Of a DNA stretch of 54,656 nt, positions 53,901-54,656 are shown piece after piece. Location: NCBI RefSeq assembly GCF_019207085.1, contig NZ_JAATOM010000032.1:1-54656 (forward strand), in the 5' to 3' direction. The first letter of the stretch is position 1, and each line of letters opens with the position of its first letter. The notes under the pieces are model-generated. The model saw only the letters and a program-made list of their open reading frames with translations, searched no databases and was not told where the DNA came from. This stretch comes from Variovorax sp. dw_308. GTDB lineage: Bacteria > Pseudomonadota > Gammaproteobacteria > Burkholderiales > Burkholderiaceae_C. Position numbers and translations under genes: made by a program.

Positions 53901-54547
53901 CCTGCGAAATCGATCGCGACCTGCCGGCCCGACACCAGGCCGATGGTGCCGCTGGCCACGTTGATGTCGCCCTCGTTGCGCACTGTCTCGCCCATCAGTG
54001 CCACGGTGCCGCCCTTGCTCGCATGGATGCTGCCCGCATTCACGACACTCGCATGGTTGCCATCGGCGCGCTCGAACACCAGTTGCTTGCCCGCCATGAA
54101 GTTGTCATTGCCGATGTCGAGCGTGGAGGCGATGAGGCCGCCCGTGTTGACGACCGATCCCTTGCTGAACAGCACCCCGTTCGGGTTGACCAGGAACACC
54201 TGCCCGTTGGCATTGAGGCGTCCCGCGATGGTCGACGCATCGGGCCCAACCACGCGATTGAGCAGCACACTCGCCGGCCCAGGCTGCGCAATGTTGACGA
54301 TGCCGCCCGCGCCGATGGAAAAGCTGTTCCATTGCGCCATCGCACGAGCGGTGGTCTGGGAGAGGTTCATCGTGCCGGCACCCGGCTGGCTCATGGTGAC
54401 GCCGCCTCCGATCGCCTTGAAGCCGGTGGGCAGCGTCTGCGCAAACGCGGGCACGAGCCCCGCGGCCAGCAGGCAGACGACAAGCGGTCGCAGCCTGACC
54501 AGACTGGCATCGCAACCGCGGCGGAGCGCATCGAGGCGAGTGGTCAT
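47933..54547 (-). CDS. tpsA: Two-partner-secretion exoprotein (TpsA, filamentous haemagglutinin-like)
   Basis: A 2204-residue secreted beta-helical protein. Residues 1-36 are a signal peptide (after LVVCLLAAGLVPAFA); the TPS secretion domain (about 37-280) contains VFLVNPNGVLFSKGS. The central part repeats a module of about 125-130 residues marked by AGxxxGRFDFxN and a following LxIGxV, about nine times. Near the C-terminus (about 2045-2125) is an MBG-type segment (GDLRTFAGQTFPAMTYG), then a Cys-containing tail. It is exported by TpsB, whose last codons lie just upstream. Such proteins are adhesins, or toxins with C-terminal effectors; no toxin domain is visible. The lower-GC stretch at about 52100-53300 differs from the rest. 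Confidence 0.88.
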   Translation of the reverse strand: MTTRLDALRRGCDASLVRLRPLVVCLLAAGLVPAFAQTLPTGFKAIGGGVTMSQPGAGTMNLSQTTARAMAQWNSFSIGAGGIVNIAQPGPASVLLNRVVGPDASTIAGRLNANGQVFLVNPNGVLFSKGSVVNTGGLIASTLDIGNDNFMAGKQLVFERADGNHASVVNAGSIHASKGGTVALMGETVRNEGDINVASGTIGLVSGRQVAIDFAGDGLTTFRVSTDVKATHASAENAAGATLTADGGRVAMLAVGSTPSQWVVNQQGTVQAHSLVERNGEIILGGGSGNDVRVAGTLDATGAQAGLKGGSVSVDGGRVLVDEGALIDASGSAGGGSIRVHASDAAVVLATSSMRSDAMDKGDGGKVGVFGEGSLRAYGKLTARGGANGGNGGFIETSGGKVDVAGLRVDTRAPKGTWGEWYLDPGDIEIVNGQAPASAPVCGPLGCPFYTQTIVDGLGTNGTMTITADKSSAAAGQITFDANANITYAAPGSSTLTLMADSAIVVPAGVVIQSVGAGPMNVEMTANGPPAPSTPPVAGSISFDGSISTNGGHVLMTATSPRSEGIAITGGKISTISNSGTDGGYVQMTGNSSNGPGIAMTDGNIETNLGSVTMKGTSTNTSGITLTGGAGITTTGGPVLLDGTGTHENPQFVILAFLPAPVPASSEYGVDLSNFAIKTDSGTVNISGTGVTPADANAVGIGGVRIENSSTITTRTGNVAIAGTVTSDSTPVSGIALSPREEGTTPAAVTTRSGNITLTAQSGSTVDAIDIGAPVHSDTGAINLRRKVPDGFITLGGPDRTDTFVVSQGELDLLTAPTISFGSQDGANPGVTGVRVVGPITLQTQTPQNLTLQTGPFGSLQVDGNMNLGVGSLALIGGAGGTITQTGSITAGSLAVFAPALLRAANNVVLTNPGNAVNTLAANVAANFEFTNTGPLNVGTVGYALADGTLTQIAGVTAGGAAVVRSSGAGVALSAPVVANDVSLLAAGSIAQFAAGGITADRVLAVAQNGSVTLNAATNKVNTIAGSATDRFDFSGAAAVTIGRVASSDPQQTIVGNGIRADIVDVLAQGSGLAVDQAVTGGTSALLVASTGDLNLNAPVDAPGVGLAALGNINQASAAGITANVLVAEATTGDVNLSAATNHVDAVGGVAGGRFDFTNADPLSIDQVGVLVRRGTDTTTELSIVGPGPQQQFFSADGLAANAVRVRTVDGALSVDSDVTATATGILQAGGSGSLALNAPVSANSLALDAASIGQATTGTLSVGSGLIANSRNGDVALTTAVNKVGTVAGGATGRFDFDNTGSLSIGAVTVADTQQPTSANGITADALRVRALTGDFSVDQAVIARTNAVLQSSAGNLSLHAVTDPANLALLANGSISQTAAGGITAGGLLVRSTTGDVNLSAGVNHADTLAGSAAGRFDYTDADSLAIGPVSVLAQLAVLRAGPAAPLLETGSGVTGNAVRVRTSGGDLDVNVAVTSASTAILQAGGFGNLALNASVSASNLALDAASIDQATTGSLSVGSGLIANARNGDVALTTAVNKVGTVAGGATGRFDFDNTGSLSIGAVTVADTQQPTSANGITADALRVRALTGDFSVDQAVTARTNAVLQSSAGNLSLNAATDPANLALLANGSISQTAAGGITAGGLLVRSTTGDVNLSAGVNHAAALAGSAAGRFDYTDADSLAIGPVSVLAQPPVVLRAGPAVPPLLETGSGVTGNAVRVRTGAGDLDVNAGVSSASTAILQAGGIGNLALNAPVSATDLAIDGNGIAQSSTGTLAVTNGLLATARGGDVSLNSAGVSTSAVAGGAAGRFDFTNAGALTVGAVNVADAQQSMSGSGLTATDLNVNAMHGDLTLAGNVTATGAAGLHAGGSVTQASDSEGLGKATAGDGKTGKADRSLLAPAPPPQGIVAGSLQASSDTGDVLLDNPANQVGILAGSAAGRFDFANAGPLTVAGVSADTVRVRNFDGDMTLAGMVNSATSADLVTAGRLQNISGSAITGGTWRVWAQTWEGETRGGLAGSGRLPNFYHCSYGGACSVVVSSNDDHFIYTQQPVLTLTAGDLRTFAGQTFPAMTYGETGLILGDTGVGVKGGLSTPATPGSPAGRYAINGKFTSDEGYAINFIPGSLVLDLAPPAPPDVVREDTNTYTFDRNLGPPPICFATGSLDGDRTQQGDVLGAEWTRVRSRPNLLSCVSDGKRNGCSDF
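49274..50850 (-). repeat. Two near-identical ~775-base tandem units inside tpsA
   Basis: Units of about 771-777 bases (two protein modules, about 258 residues) lie at roughly 49274-50050 and 50050-50850. They share long identical stretches, such as the codons for GATGRFDFDNTGSLSIG and SISQTAAGGITAGG, and differ by scattered substitutions and a few codons. This points to a recent in-frame duplication. Confidence 0.85.
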
Positions 54548-54571
54548 GGGATGCCTGCCTTTCGGTGAGGG

Positions 54572-54656
54572 TCAGAAACTCTTCTGCGCCTGCACGAAGA
54601 GCCGCGGGTTGTGCCCGCCGCCGTCGGTGATGGCGGGCGGCGTGCCGTCGCGCCAT
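54572..54656 (-). CDS. tpsB: TpsB outer-membrane transporter, last 27 codons (rest outside window)
   Basis: The frame is open from the window edge to TGA at 54572-54574, giving a 27-residue end finishing NPRLFVQAQKSF. The alternating hydrophobic pattern and terminal Phe are typical of the last beta-strand of an outer-membrane barrel, and TpsB (FhaC/ShlB-type) genes normally lie directly before tpsA. The identification rests on this ending and position only. Confidence 0.65.
   Translation of the reverse strand, partial: WRDGTPPAITDGGGHNPRLFVQAQKSF

Overview
The window is GC-rich DNA from a betaproteobacterium. Several features point to Burkholderiales, probably Comamonadaceae (Variovorax-like): a tripartite tricarboxylate (Bug) receptor gene, LigJ/GalC-type genes, a PedF cytochrome, DctABD and a two-partner-secretion locus. 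This placement is inferred from gene content and codon use, not from a marker gene. No rRNA, tRNA or CRISPR array was seen. Most genes are ordinary chromosomal metabolism, with accessory insertions at about 1-640 (recombinase end), 20700-22850 (cupin remnant plus a TIGR04141-type gene) and 39000-54656 (P47/OrfX-like array, OmpA-like gene, two-partner secretion).

Layout. 1-640: 3' part of a tyrosine recombinase and repeated end motifs. 698-1162: small cupin. 1366-6971 (minus): a five-gene run, FecR-domain protein, c-haem Tll0287-like sensor with HAMP, Ser/Thr kinase, FHA protein with a type VI secretion C-terminal region, and PP2C phosphatase; this looks like a phosphorylation module without any secretion structural gene nearby. 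7119-10017: small hypothetical, class II aldolase, amidase. 10060-14850: LysR and SMP-30 genes divergent from a RraA-type aldolase (GalC/LigK-like), a Bug receptor and a LigJ-like hydratase, i.e. lower protocatechuate/gallate 4,5-cleavage. 14843-19556 (minus): dctA, dctB, dctD, with a good sigma-54 promoter before dctA. 19783-24702: LysR, broken cupin, TIGR04141-like gene, M48 peptidase, hydrolase. 25015-27734: glycerate 2-kinase and pyruvate kinase.

28363-38870 reads as an alcohol/aldehyde oxidation locus: aldehyde dehydrogenase with DUF779 partner, hydrolase, XoxJ-like periplasmic protein and cytochrome c-550 PedF, an AcoR-type sigma-54 activator, PqqD, a NosR-like flavo/iron-sulfur membrane protein and ApbE. 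Sigma-54 promoters with dyads at enhancer distance lie upstream of both the aldehyde dehydrogenase and pedF, so the AcoR-type protein probably controls both. The quinoprotein dehydrogenase itself is not in the window.

39197-46260 holds the most unusual content: five consecutive genes for TULIP-fold proteins of the P47/OrfX family, best known from orfX-type botulinum neurotoxin clusters, here in a Gram-negative genome with no neurotoxin gene. Three have hydrophobic Gly/Ala-rich segments before a shared C-terminal motif, and one is half length. Downstream, in lower-GC sequence on the other strand, are an OmpA-domain protein lacking a signal peptide and a decayed reading frame. The window ends with a 2204-residue TpsA exoprotein carrying a near-identical internal duplication, and the last codons of its TpsB partner.
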